Of a DNA stretch of 45,934 nt, positions 13,710-23,280 are shown piece after piece. Position numbers and translations under genes: made by a program. The DNA lies in contig JADNRV010000364.1 of assembly GCA_015499995.1 (NCBI GenBank), positions 1 to 45,934 of the forward strand, written 5' to 3'. The first letter of the stretch is position 1; each line of letters opens with the position of its first letter. The DNA comes from Flammula alnicola. Lineage: Eukaryota > Basidiomycota > Agaricomycetes > Agaricales > Strophariaceae. The notes beneath the pieces were generated by a model, which was not told the DNA's origin, ran no database searches, and saw only the letters and a program-made list of their open reading frames with translations.

Positions 13710-14773
13710 ATAAATATCCGCCTAAGTATGCATATGCGCACATCCATATCAGCTTTAAATTTCTTACGAAGGTCACGCATCCGAACGCGCCAACGATCAG
13801 GGAGAAAATATTAGTACGTAGAATTTGAATTTAGAACAGGACAGAAAAATAGTCAAATCAGGAAGCGTAAGGACGTCCTTTCAACCATCACAAAACCATC
13901 AGTTCGGTTTGTCGAACGATACAGAAACTGAAACCGAGTCCAAGTCGGAAACAAGAAAAGATCTGCCTTTTTCATGGTCGTACATACTACAAAGTGGCGT
14001 TGCGGAGACCTCCGACCAGCTAGCCTAATCATAACGCAACTAAACGAAGCGAAAACGGACCTTGAGCTTTAAGTCACCGGGATATGGAAGATGCTTTATA
14101 TGAGATATTTAATTCACCATAGCTACATACCTTTCCGTGAACATGGAGCAAAAAATACAAACGAAGACTTGTGAAAAGGAAACCCGAAAAGCAAGCCTAG
14201 AGATGTAAAAAAAAAAACACATGGATCGACCAAAAGAGGCAACGAACGAGAACATGGGTCCGCCACAGGCAGACTGACACCCGCGACGCAGTCGGAAGAA
14301 CTACTCCAAATTCCAATGGAGAGTTGAGTTTGATTGGATTGCGTGCTTGCCGATGAATCATGATATGATAGTGAAGACAACTTGAAGTTCAGCCCTGCAA
14401 CCCAACAGCATCCAGTCATTGCATGATCAACAAGGGTCCGAACGCGAAATTTTGCGAATCGGAATAACTAACAACTGAACGCCTGAATTCGAGGAGTCTT
14501 CGGCCGCCGGTACATACTGAAATGTACATACACGCGTACCCACAGATCATTCCCTTGAACAATTCAAAGATCACCCCCACCACCGCAGCCAGGGAAAAGT
14601 GAGGCCTGAATATTGAATTCGAAATTGAGACAGCTCAACAACAGCCGTGGATTACGCGCTCCGCACCGCAACCCAGGTGGCAAGTAAGAATGGAGGTCGG
14701 TAGAGGCAGGGTTGACTAGCGCTAGTTGTAGTCCTGTCCTGACTGACGCGTACGAGAATTCTGAACAATGGAC

Positions 14774-14797
14774 GGATGGATGGATGGATGGAGGGAT
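14774..14797 (+). repeat. GGAT microsatellite
   Basis: Four perfect GGAT units followed by a variant unit. Confidence 0.9.
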
Positions 14798-14999
14798 GAT
14801 GACGGTGAGCGAGAGAGCAGCGCCCTCCACACACACGCGCGCGCGAGGGGAATAGGTAATCCACGTGATGCAATGACCGCTGAAAGAGGAAAGGAGGTTA
14901 AGGGTAAGGTAATGGGGAATCCCTGGGGAATCCCCTGCCGGCGTCGTGCCGAGCGGCGCGCTGGCACGTTCGTCGCAGGGATGGAGTATTATTTTTTGA

Positions 15000-15056
15000 T
15001 TTTGGTTTTGGTTTTGGTTTGGGTTTTTAGATTTAGATTTGGATTTGGATTTTGAT
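15000..15056 (+). repeat. TTTTGG / ATTTGG-type simple repeat
   Basis: Imperfect T-rich hexamer repeat: several TTTTGG units that grade into GATTTA/GGATTT units. It resembles a telomere-like word but is short, imperfect and internal. Confidence 0.8.
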
Positions 15057-15278
15057 AGACGGAAATAAATAAATAAGTAAGCATTGTTTTGAATAGTACT
15101 TATTAGTAATGATGCGGGTACAGTAATTGTGCATTTCTTGCATTCCCTTTTCTTTCTGACCGTAAATAAAATATGTAAGTAGATCGGAGCAGTGCTGATG
15201 GGGCGCGTACGTTAGACGCCTTACGCGGGTTGCGATGCACATTGTAAGTAGTAGGGTGCGAAATGAGATTTTGCTGCC

Positions 15279-15303
15279 TTTTTTTTCTTTTTTTTTTTTT
15301 TTT
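15279..15303 (+). repeat. Poly-T tract
   Basis: Nearly uninterrupted run of T (one C) of about 25 bases. Confidence 0.9.
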
Positions 15304-15515
15304 CCGTTGGTGTCAAGTGATGTCAATGGTGGTGGTGACGCGGACGTTTCTGCCCGTCCTTGCTCCTCCATGATGGTCCTGGAGAAGGGTGCGAGTGAGA
15401 TGGCCGAGGCATACATACTGAGCTCCAGATGGGTAACCCTGTAAGTCCATGCTCATCCATTCATACAGATAGATGATCTCCAAAAGAATTCCGGACTCAT
15501 GCAGACCCATTGAGT

Positions 15516-15537
15516 TGTCTGTCTGTCTGTCTGTCTG
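15516..15537 (+). repeat. TGTC microsatellite
   Basis: Five TGTC units in tandem plus a partial unit. Confidence 0.9.
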
Positions 15538-15864
15538 CCCTTCCTTAGCCTATTTGTCTAGACGTCCGAGCTGTGCATTCTCTTCCTTTCCCTGGGTTAA
15601 CCTTGGCTCCCTGCAACCAGCCGCAATGAGACAAGACAATTTTTACCTGATCCTGTGAACAGTGATCAACGTTCAACGTTCGACCCCGGAATATACAACT
15701 CCCAGGTCAAGTTACTTAAGTGTGATCCAAGCTTGCCATGGACCACACAAAACCCACCGGGGAAGCAGGCAGGAGTGATGGGAGCGACCTGGCCCCAGTT
15801 TTGGCATCGTCGTTCGGGTGGTGTGGCCGGTTTGTCTCGTGGCTGGTTTAGCGCATACCGGCTC

Positions 15865-15908
15865 GTCCCGACCCGACCCGACTCGACTCGACTCGCATAG
15901 CATAGCAT
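15865..15908 (+). repeat. CGACC/CGACT pentamer repeat passing into CATAG units
   Basis: Three CGACC-type units, three CGACT-type units and then CATAG units follow each other directly, suggesting slippage with substitution. Confidence 0.85.
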
Positions 15909-16113
15909 TGTATTCGCTTAAGCCTTTTTCGCAGCGTTTTGAATTCCGGTGACGAGAAATCCAACCGTAACGCAACGCTTTGTCGTCGAGTCATTTTCAG
16001 ACATCTGTGGGCCGGCGAACGGGACGCGGGACGATCCAGCATGCCAATAATTCCGTTCCATTCTAATCTATCTACATACATGCAATACAAACCAAAGTTA
16101 TTACCAAACGCAC

Positions 16114-16144
16114 CCCTTCCCTTCCCTTCCCTTCCCTTCCTTTT
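16114..16144 (+). repeat. CCCTT pentamer repeat
   Basis: Five CCCTT-type units in tandem, pyrimidine only. Confidence 0.9.
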
Positions 16145-16315
16145 CCCGGAGTCCCAAGTACAGTAAATCCAATGAATTGGGTTTTTTGGTTCAATTGGTT
16201 TTGTTGTTGTTGCTGTTGATCTTGGTTTTTGGTTTACCCACTATCGATCCCAACTCAGCAGCAGCGCAACAGCCAGCAGATGTGTATGTATGTATGAGCG
16301 TGATGACAGGCACCC

Positions 16316-16336
16316 TCCTTCCTTCCTTCCTTCCCC
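16316..16336 (+). repeat. CCTT microsatellite
   Basis: Four to five CCTT units in tandem. Confidence 0.9.
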
Positions 16337-16640
16337 TTGAGCTTGAGTGGGGGTTCCTTTTTGATACAAGTAGTATCTTTTTTGGGTGGCGGCGAAACCA
16401 GCCAACTTTGCGTCAAAACGCGATGATCAACAGGGTGGGCTCTTTTCACTTGCTTGCCGCTTCGCTTCCTTACGCAGCTAAGTAGCCTGCAAGGCAACCC
16501 TTGGTGATCAGTTGCAGATACGTAGCTCCGATGCGGCTGACGGCAAAGAACCCCTTGAATATACTTGGATAGATACATGCATGCGATGCGGTTCTGGTCT
16601 GGGTTCTTTTTTACACACGCACACGCACAGCGCACTTGGA

Positions 16641-16656
16641 CCCCCACCCCCCCCCC
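16641..16656 (+). repeat. C-rich run
   Basis: Five C, one A, then ten or more C. On the minus strand this is a G-run. Confidence 0.85.
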
Positions 16657-16862
16657 AAAGGCAGGAATGGGTGGGTGAGTGACTCATGAGATTTCTGTGA
16701 GATGGGGGTGGGGTGCGTGCGTGCGTTCGACAAGAAGGGCCGAAGGCTAAGTCGGGAAGTGATTCCCCTGTTCGTCCATTGTCAGCTAGTAGTTCATGTG
16801 TGGCTAAGTATAGGGCAGAAACTGGCCAACGGTAACGCGGTCACCCTTCCTTCCCTTACGTT

Positions 16863-16885
16863 GAGTGAGTGAGTGAGTGAGTGTG
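16863..16885 (+). repeat. GAGT microsatellite
   Basis: Five GAGT units in tandem. Confidence 0.9.
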
Positions 16886-17203
16886 TTGCGCAGCCTTTTG
16901 CGTGCGTACATAGCGTGGGCGTGCAACTTGTCTCTGGTCTTGTCCAGAAGCGAGTTTGTTCTTTTTTTGAAAGGGAAAAAAACGAAATCAATCTTCTATG
17001 TAATTATCCCTTTTGCTCCTTTTGCTGTCTCCCTTCAAAATTACAACTTGAGGTGGCGTTGCTGGGTTTGGGTGTTTGGGGCTTTTTTGGGATATCCTCC
17101 GGGGATCCTTGGGTTGGGGTAGGTGTTCGTCGCTGGAATTCTGACGCCCGATCCATTGTAGATGGGGGAGTCCGTTCGGACCCTTGCCGTGCGTGTCACG
17201 ACG

Positions 17204-17221
17204 TATGTACATATGTACATA
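17204..17221. promoter_or_regulatory. 18-base perfect palindrome upstream of the cyclin gene
   Basis: TATGTACATATGTACATA is its own reverse complement. It lies 766 bases before the chosen cyclin ATG, in the repeat-rich upstream region. A dimeric factor could bind it, but related TATGTACATA words also occur elsewhere in the intergenic DNA (around 24106), so chance from local composition is possible. Confidence 0.3.
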
Positions 17222-17987
17222 GACGCATCGAGTAAGTCCTACTTACGCTTGACTACTGCACGCCCGCGGTTACGCTTAGGGGTTTATTGCAAACATTGTA
17301 ATTTTTCTTTTTTTTATATACCCGGCGAGACCCAGGCCTAGATATTTCCCGTTTGCGTTATATCTGCATCCATCAATGCATCGCATCTTCCATCCCCCTT
17401 GCGATTATTATTTTTTTTTACATTTTTGATCTACCCTAAAAATTAGCCCGATATATCGATTCCCGCCCTCGGGCTGAGCCTGTACGCTGTCCCGTCCGAG
17501 AGAGTTAGTCCGTGACCCGTCCCTCTCTTTCAATTTCTTGCTACTTCATCTTTATATCATAACCGGCTCCTCTCCTTTTTTTTTTTTCTCCTTTCCTCCA
17601 ACTGGTTATTCCGTTCGTTCCATACATCCCCTGGCCGGCCCCATATCCTCACGACCAAGTGCTTCCTTTAGGCACTGCCCTTTAATCACGAACGGACGAA
17701 CGACTTAAAGACAGACTCGACTATAATAGCCGGTGTGCTATGGCCTTTTATACCGCGCGAGCCATCTGAATCTCAACCTCGCGCGCACCCCCGACGTATT
17801 CACCAACGCCTTTGCGCTGCCGAACTGCCAAGGGTCGTCTAGTTCATCATCTTCTTCCAACACAACCACAACCACCACCACCACCACCCACACCAACTCG
17901 TCTTCGTCCTCGTCCACCCAGACGACGACGACGTACCCAAACACCTACCCCAAGTCGCGGCATACCTACAACACAACCCAGAGCACA

Positions 17988-20900
17988 ATGACCGTCACGT
18001 CGTCCAGCGCGCCGGGTGGGCCGTCGATACGCGGGGCGGCTGACCTGCTGCACTCGTTCGCCATGGCGAGCAAGCCCTGGCGGTCCTCCAACTCCTCTGC
18101 TTCTTCCTCCTCCTCCTCAAACGCAAACGCCGGTGCCTGTGCCAGTGCCGGTGCGGTTAGTGCGATGACGAGTGTGGCGAAACACGAGTCGATGCCCACC
18201 CCGCCGATGACTTCGACGTTCTCCTCGCGCACTGCGGGGCCCTCCACCAGTGCGAGTGCAAGTGCGAGTGCGGGTTCGGGTTCGGCGGGGTGGAGTAGTG
18301 CAGGCTCGAGTGGTGGAGGCTCGTCGTTGGAGCCTGCGCTGACGTACTCGAGCGGGTCTGGGGCGTCGACGTTGCCTACGCCGACGAGCATGGTTGTGGA
18401 GGATGCGGCGCTGCAGCACCGGTCGCATGACCACCAACACCAACCTCAACATCACCAGCATCAACATCCACAGCACCTGCAGCAGCAGCAGCAGCAGCAG
18501 CACGCGTACCACCACCATGCGCACCAGCACCAGCACCAGCAGCACCATCCGAACCAGCACCAGCACCAGCATCAGGAGCAGCAACAGCAACAGCGAATGA
18601 CACTGCCCCCTATCGCCCAGCTCGAGAGACACCTCTCGCATCTTCCTCCACGTACGTCTTTCATTGACTCGACGCGTCTTTCCCTTTCCTTGACCTTTTA
18701 CTGACCTCTGACATTTTTTCCTTCTCATCTACTCCAGTGACGCCCCCAGAGGACATCCCCATCCCCCACCCTTCCTCCCAACTGCAACCGCAACTGCAAG
18801 TGCAAACACAAACGCAACCGCAAACGCACACGAGACCTCCTCTGCCCCTGCCCAAGTTGTCGCAAGACGACTTTTTCATGGCGGACGCGGCGCAGGTGAA
18901 GCCGATGCCAACACCCGCTCTGGAGCTCGCCGTTGTACCTCTGCCTCTACCTCTACCTCTACCTGTATCACAAGTACAAGCACAGCTACCTTCCAACGCT
19001 GTCTCGAGCGCCACACAGGCGCAGCATCCACAATCGCAATCCCAACAACAGCAACAACAAGCAACACAACAGCCGCCAGCGTACCTCGTGGACTGGCTCG
19101 ACTTCACGCGCACGCGCTCGGCGCACTTCATAGCGGAGAAGACGTGCGAGATGATTTGTTATCTGTGGTTTGCGACGCCGTCACCTGAACGGGGCGGTGA
19201 TGAGGGTAGCAGTGGTAGTAGGAAGTCGATTGGGACGCCCCCGCCGACGCCGCCTAGCGAGTTCGCAGCGGCTCCAGGTGCTGGCGCGGATTGTCCTTCG
19301 TCAACGCCGCCGCTGCCGTTGAAACCCGCGCGGCTCTTCTCTTCCTCCTCGGCATCAGCGTCAACGTCCTCGGCGGTGGCCTCAAGCGCACCCTCGACCC
19401 TGCAGCTAGTCGCCACCCCGACGTTCGTCACGTTCATGCAAAAGCTATTGGAGACGACGCAAGTGTCGCAGAGCGTTATCGTCTTGTCCTTGCACTACAT
19501 CTATCGGCTGAAGGAGCGGAACCGGTTCACCCCCGCACAGCCGGGGAGTGAGTTTAGGATCGCGGTGGCGGGGTTGATGATGGGGAATAAGTTTTTGGAT
19601 GAGTGAGTTTTTTTCCTTTCCTTCCCTTTTCCTTTTCCTTTTCCTTTCTGTGCGAGGAAAGGAAGCGTAATAAAAATGCATGAACTGACGCCACTCCTTC
19701 CCAACCCCCCAGCAACACCTACACGAACAAAACCTGGTCGGAAGTCTCCGGCATCGACCTCGGCGAGATCAACCGCATGGAGCGCGAGTTCTTGCAGGGC
19801 GTCGATTTTAACTTGTATGTGGACAAGGCGACGTACGAGGCGTGGCTGAACCTCCTCAAGGGGCTGGTCCTGGCGAAGGAGCGCGATTGTCGGCGGTTCG
19901 CTGGGAGGGGCCAGGGGAGGGAGGCGCATGTCCTGCGGGGGCGGGAGGTGGAGAGAGATGGGAGGGATGGGAGGGAAAGGGAGAGGGTGGATGGGAGGGC
20001 GGATGGGAGGGAAGAGAGAGAGAGAAGGAGCAGGAAGGGGTATGGGTATGGGAGTACGGGGCCGGTGGCGCGGACGTATACCACTGCTGCCAATGGTTAT
20101 GCCCATGCTGCTGCGAGTGCGACGACGATGATGGTTAATGGTGCTGTACCTGCCTCGACCGGCTCGAGCGCGACGAGGACGAGGCAGAGCGCGTATAGAG
20201 CACATCATAGGGCGCGCTCGACGTCGCCGACTATGCGCATGAGCTCGAGTGGGGGTGTGCCGGTGCATGTGCCGATGGTGGTTACGCGCCCGCCGACGGC
20301 AACGACGGCCGGTGCGGTTTATTTGCCTTACCCACAAGCGCAGCAGCAGGTGTATGTGCCTCCTCCGCCTCCGCCTGCGACAGCGCCGACGGGGTATTCC
20401 AGTTCGAATGCGACAATGACGGAGTCGCCGTATGCGCAGTATCCTGCTTCGAGTTCGACTGCGGGATATGTGTCGTACGCACAACCACAGACGCAGCAGG
20501 CTTACTCGCAAGCTTATCAATCCGCGCCCTCTGCTGCTGCCGCTTCGCATCAACATCAAGACCCACAAACTTCGTACGGCTACCCCTCCGCGACATCGTC
20601 CTCTTACTCGTCCTATCCCTCTGGGACGTCCTCCGCATACACATCGCCTACACCCGCTCCTGCATCGCTCTCGGCTGCGGCGGCCGCGCATAAACACCCT
20701 CTGTCTGTCCATGCCTCTTCCTCTTCGACCAACCACCCCAACACGAACACGTCGATGCCTCCGTCTATGCACATCACCACCGCGATACCGCGCTCCGGCT
20801 CCAAGCGCACCGCCGAGGCGGCGTTCTCGCCCACGTCGGCGGCGTTTGCGGAGGACGTGCATTTGTTGCCGCCTGCCAAGACGAGGCGGCCGGTGTCCAT

Positions 20901-22644
20901 GGGTGCTGGGATGGGCATAAGTTTGCGCATACCCGAGGGGGGTGCGACTGGAGGAGGAGGGAATGCGAGTGCGAGTGGGGGTGGTGGTGGGAGCAGTGCG
21001 AGCCCGTTGGATGGGCTGCAGAGCTTTTCGCGGATGAGTATTGGGGGTGCGGCGAGTCAGGGGGCGTCGCCTGCTAGAGAGAGCGAGCGGGAGAAGGAGA
21101 GGATGGAGCGGGAGAGGAGGGAGAGAGAGGCGGAGAGGACGATGAAGAGGAGTAGTGGCTCGGGTGGTGGTGCGATGGTGCCCAAGACGCTGTCGTCGAC
21201 GTACTCGTATTCGATGAATGACGAGCGCAGGGGTGGGCCGCAGGTTCGTTCTTTCTTTTTCTCTTCATAATATGTATGTCAAATTTAGCTGATGTGGGTG
21301 TCGTAGAACTTGTACTTTTACACCCTCGCGTGCTCGCCTCTCAAGCCTGAGGCTGCCTCCTCCTCTTCCACCTCCAATAACTACTCCTCTTCTGCGAACA
21401 ACGACACCCAAGACCAGGACATGCAGCCGCAGCCGCAGACACACGTCGTCAAGGAGGACGGCGCCGGTTATGGATACAGGAAGGCCAGGCTGAGGTACCA
21501 CCAGCCCGTCCTGCAGTCCAATGCACCGTATGCCTATGCGGACCTCAATGCGTCCTCGACCAGGGGTGTCGGTGCGCCGGTGTATACCGCCACGCTGCCG
21601 ACGACGACAACTGCGACTTTGAGTACATCCGCTTTGGGCGGTTCGACGTCTGCGTCTGGATGGACTGCCCCTTCGTACCCTCAGCATCAGCATCAACAAC
21701 GCCAGCACCAGCACCCGCCGAGGATGGTCGTGCAAAGCGCTGCGACGAGTCCTGCGATGCCGCTGCATGTGCATGTGCACAGCCAGCCCGCTACCACTAC
21801 CACCACTGGCGCGCTGCCGCACTTCCATGACGATGTGTGGGCAAGGCCGCCGGCGCCTGCGTATGGGTATAATACTGGTGTTGTTGCGAGTCCGGCGGTG
21901 AAGCAGGAGCAGCAGGAGCGAGTGATGATGGATGAGCAAGAGGAACAGGAGGAGGAGGATGATGATGACTCGATGCAGGCGGACGACGAGGACGAGGACG
22001 AGGCGCGGATGCGGTATGCTGGATCGGGCGTGTACACCGCGTCTCCTGTAGGTGTTGCGGCGCCGTTGCATTCGTCCGCGTCTGCCATCTCCGCTACCTC
22101 CACTACCTCTGCTACCTCCACTACCTCCTCCACCTCCTCGTCGAATTCGTCGACGTCGACGGTGACGACGTACGACCCACACGCAGACCCACGTACGCCG
22201 GAGCTGTCCTATCCTCCTGCCCATTACCACCACCACCACCAGCACCACCACTCGAGCACAACCACCACGACCACCACCACGCCGTCATCGACGCACATCC
22301 CCTCGGCGCCCTTCGCCAACGCCGGCCCGCCGGGCGTGGGCGTGCAGTTCTACGACGACGCGAGTCCGCTGCGCGGGGCCCTGTCCCATGCGCATGCGTA
22401 TGCGTATGGAAATGGATATCCACGTGGGTATGGGAGTGGTGGCCAGGCGCGTGCGGGCCCGACGGTGATGTATCCTGGCTCGCATGCGGGGACGCCTTTG
22501 CAGCGTGGGTATGGGTATGGAGGGTATGTGGGTGGGGGTGGTGGAGGGCAGGGCCAGGAGTATGCACAGCAGCACCAGCAGGAGGAGCAGGGGTATGTGT
22601 ATGCGGGGGGGGAAGGTGATGGTGGTGTGGTTTTGGGATGTTGA
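17988..22644 (+). CDS. Large Pho80/Pcl-type cyclin with long disordered tails
   Basis: Cyclins of this family (Pcl/Clg1/Pho80 group, cyclin PF08613) bind and direct a Pho85/CDK5-like kinase. Exons are 17988-18651, 18738-19602, 19713-21243 and 21307-22644, with introns of 86, 110 and 63 bases and all frames joining cleanly (about 1,465 residues). The cyclin fold runs about residues 336-570: YLVDWLDFTRTRSAHFIAEK, then a Ser/Pro insert of about 85 residues, then TPTFVTFMQKLLETTQVSQS, SVIVLSLHYIYRLKERNRFT, MMGNKFLDDNTYTNKTWSEV and EINRMEREFLQGVDFNLYVD. Before it lies a Ser/Ala region and a Gln/His tract (about 147-203). After it come Arg/Glu-rich, Tyr/Gln/Pro-rich, Ser-rich, an Arg/Glu charged segment (about 965-990) and a Glu/Asp stretch near 21935-22015. 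The ATG at 17988 (context CACAATGACC) was chosen because the open frame upstream has no ATG. Strong GC and low-complexity bias separates it from its flanks. Family call is firm; the exact subgroup is not. Confidence 0.88.
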
Positions 22645-23280
22645 TTTGATGTTTCTTTTGGGTGTTGAGGTTGTTATCGCTTCCTCCTCCGTCTCCTCCT
22701 TTGTTCTGTGCTCTATGTTTTTGAGTTTCTCTGTCTTTCATCTCATGTTCGTCTCGTGCATTGTTTCTTTTTCTCGTTTCATGTCTCATTTTTCTCGTTC
22801 TCATTATTCATTCGTTCGTTCGATTTCTCTGCATGCATACATCTCATTTCTCAGTTTTATTTCTCAATCTTCATTATTTCGCATTTTTCATCTCTTTTTT
22901 TTTTCGCATTTCTCTCATTTCATTTCTCGCTCGCATTGAACCCAATCCACGTTGACGAACTCCCAGTTGATCGAAGTATTCAAAGTAATATATAACTCGC
23001 TCGTACTTTCCTCTCCTCTCCTCTCGTACTATCCCTATTTGCTATTTTGCTATTTACGCTCAGCCTCATACTGCACTTCGCCCTCGCACTTCGCACTCGT
23101 ACTCGATATTACTACTACTACCATTTACTGCACACGCACTCGACACTCTACTACACGAACCTGCCTGCCTACGTACCTACCTACCTACCTACCTAAACCC
23201 AGCGACACTTTCATGCTAGCGACACCCTTACACTCCCTTTTTCACGACGTGGCCTACAAAGACATAATATTGTACTAGAC
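22645..23280 (+). other. TC-rich 3' flank of the cyclin gene
   Basis: Directly after the TGA the plus strand becomes strongly T/C-rich (CATTTCTC-like words repeated to about 22940), then carries CTA/CTCG-rich simple sequence to 23200. This is the likely 3' UTR and terminator region. Short frames here are Phe/Ser-rich composition artefacts. I cannot place a polyadenylation site. Confidence 0.5.
23161..23196 (+). repeat. CCTA microsatellite
   Basis: CCTG units followed by five CCTA units in tandem. Confidence 0.9.

Larger units (their letters stand above)
13710..17987. promoter_or_regulatory. Long upstream region of the cyclin gene, rich in simple repeats
   Basis: About 4.3 kb without a supported gene. 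The part from 14.7 kb on is crowded with microsatellites (listed separately), runs of T and C, and CT-rich tracts. A TC-rich block at 17568-17602, typical of fungal promoters, lies about 400 bases before the chosen ATG. A perfect 18-base palindrome sits at 17204-17221. The last 250 bases before 17988 can be read in frame with the cyclin gene as a Ser/Thr-rich tract, but contain no in-frame ATG, so I treat them as 5' leader. How much of the region is promoter is inference. Confidence 0.4.

Noticed and set aside
14123..14419. 98-codon minus-strand frame with hydrophobic segments
   Set aside because: The hydrophobic part includes a poly-T/poly-A derived FFF run; no signal peptide, domain or exon partner is evident.
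15000..15056. TTTTGG repeat as telomeric sequence
   Set aside because: It is short, imperfect and internal, and basidiomycete telomeres normally use TTAGGG.
17733..17987. Extension of the cyclin protein upstream of 17988 (CYGLLYRASHLNLN to NTTQSTM)
   Set aside because: The frame is open but contains no ATG, and the ATG at 17988 has a good context. An upstream exon supplying a start cannot be fully excluded.
18117..18728. 203-codon minus-strand frame, Leu/Val-rich, antisense to the Gln/His tract
   Set aside because: The hydrophobic runs are the reverse complement of CAG/CAC repeats and not membrane segments.
19501..20862. 453-codon minus-strand open frame antisense to cyclin exons 2-3
   Set aside because: It is Arg-rich shadow coding caused by the GC-rich, low-complexity sense strand; the plus strand has the cyclin fold and clean splice sites.
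21265..22251. 328-codon minus-strand open frame antisense to cyclin exon 4
   Set aside because: It is a string of Arg, Val and Leu from reversed Ser/Gln/His codons, with no domain.
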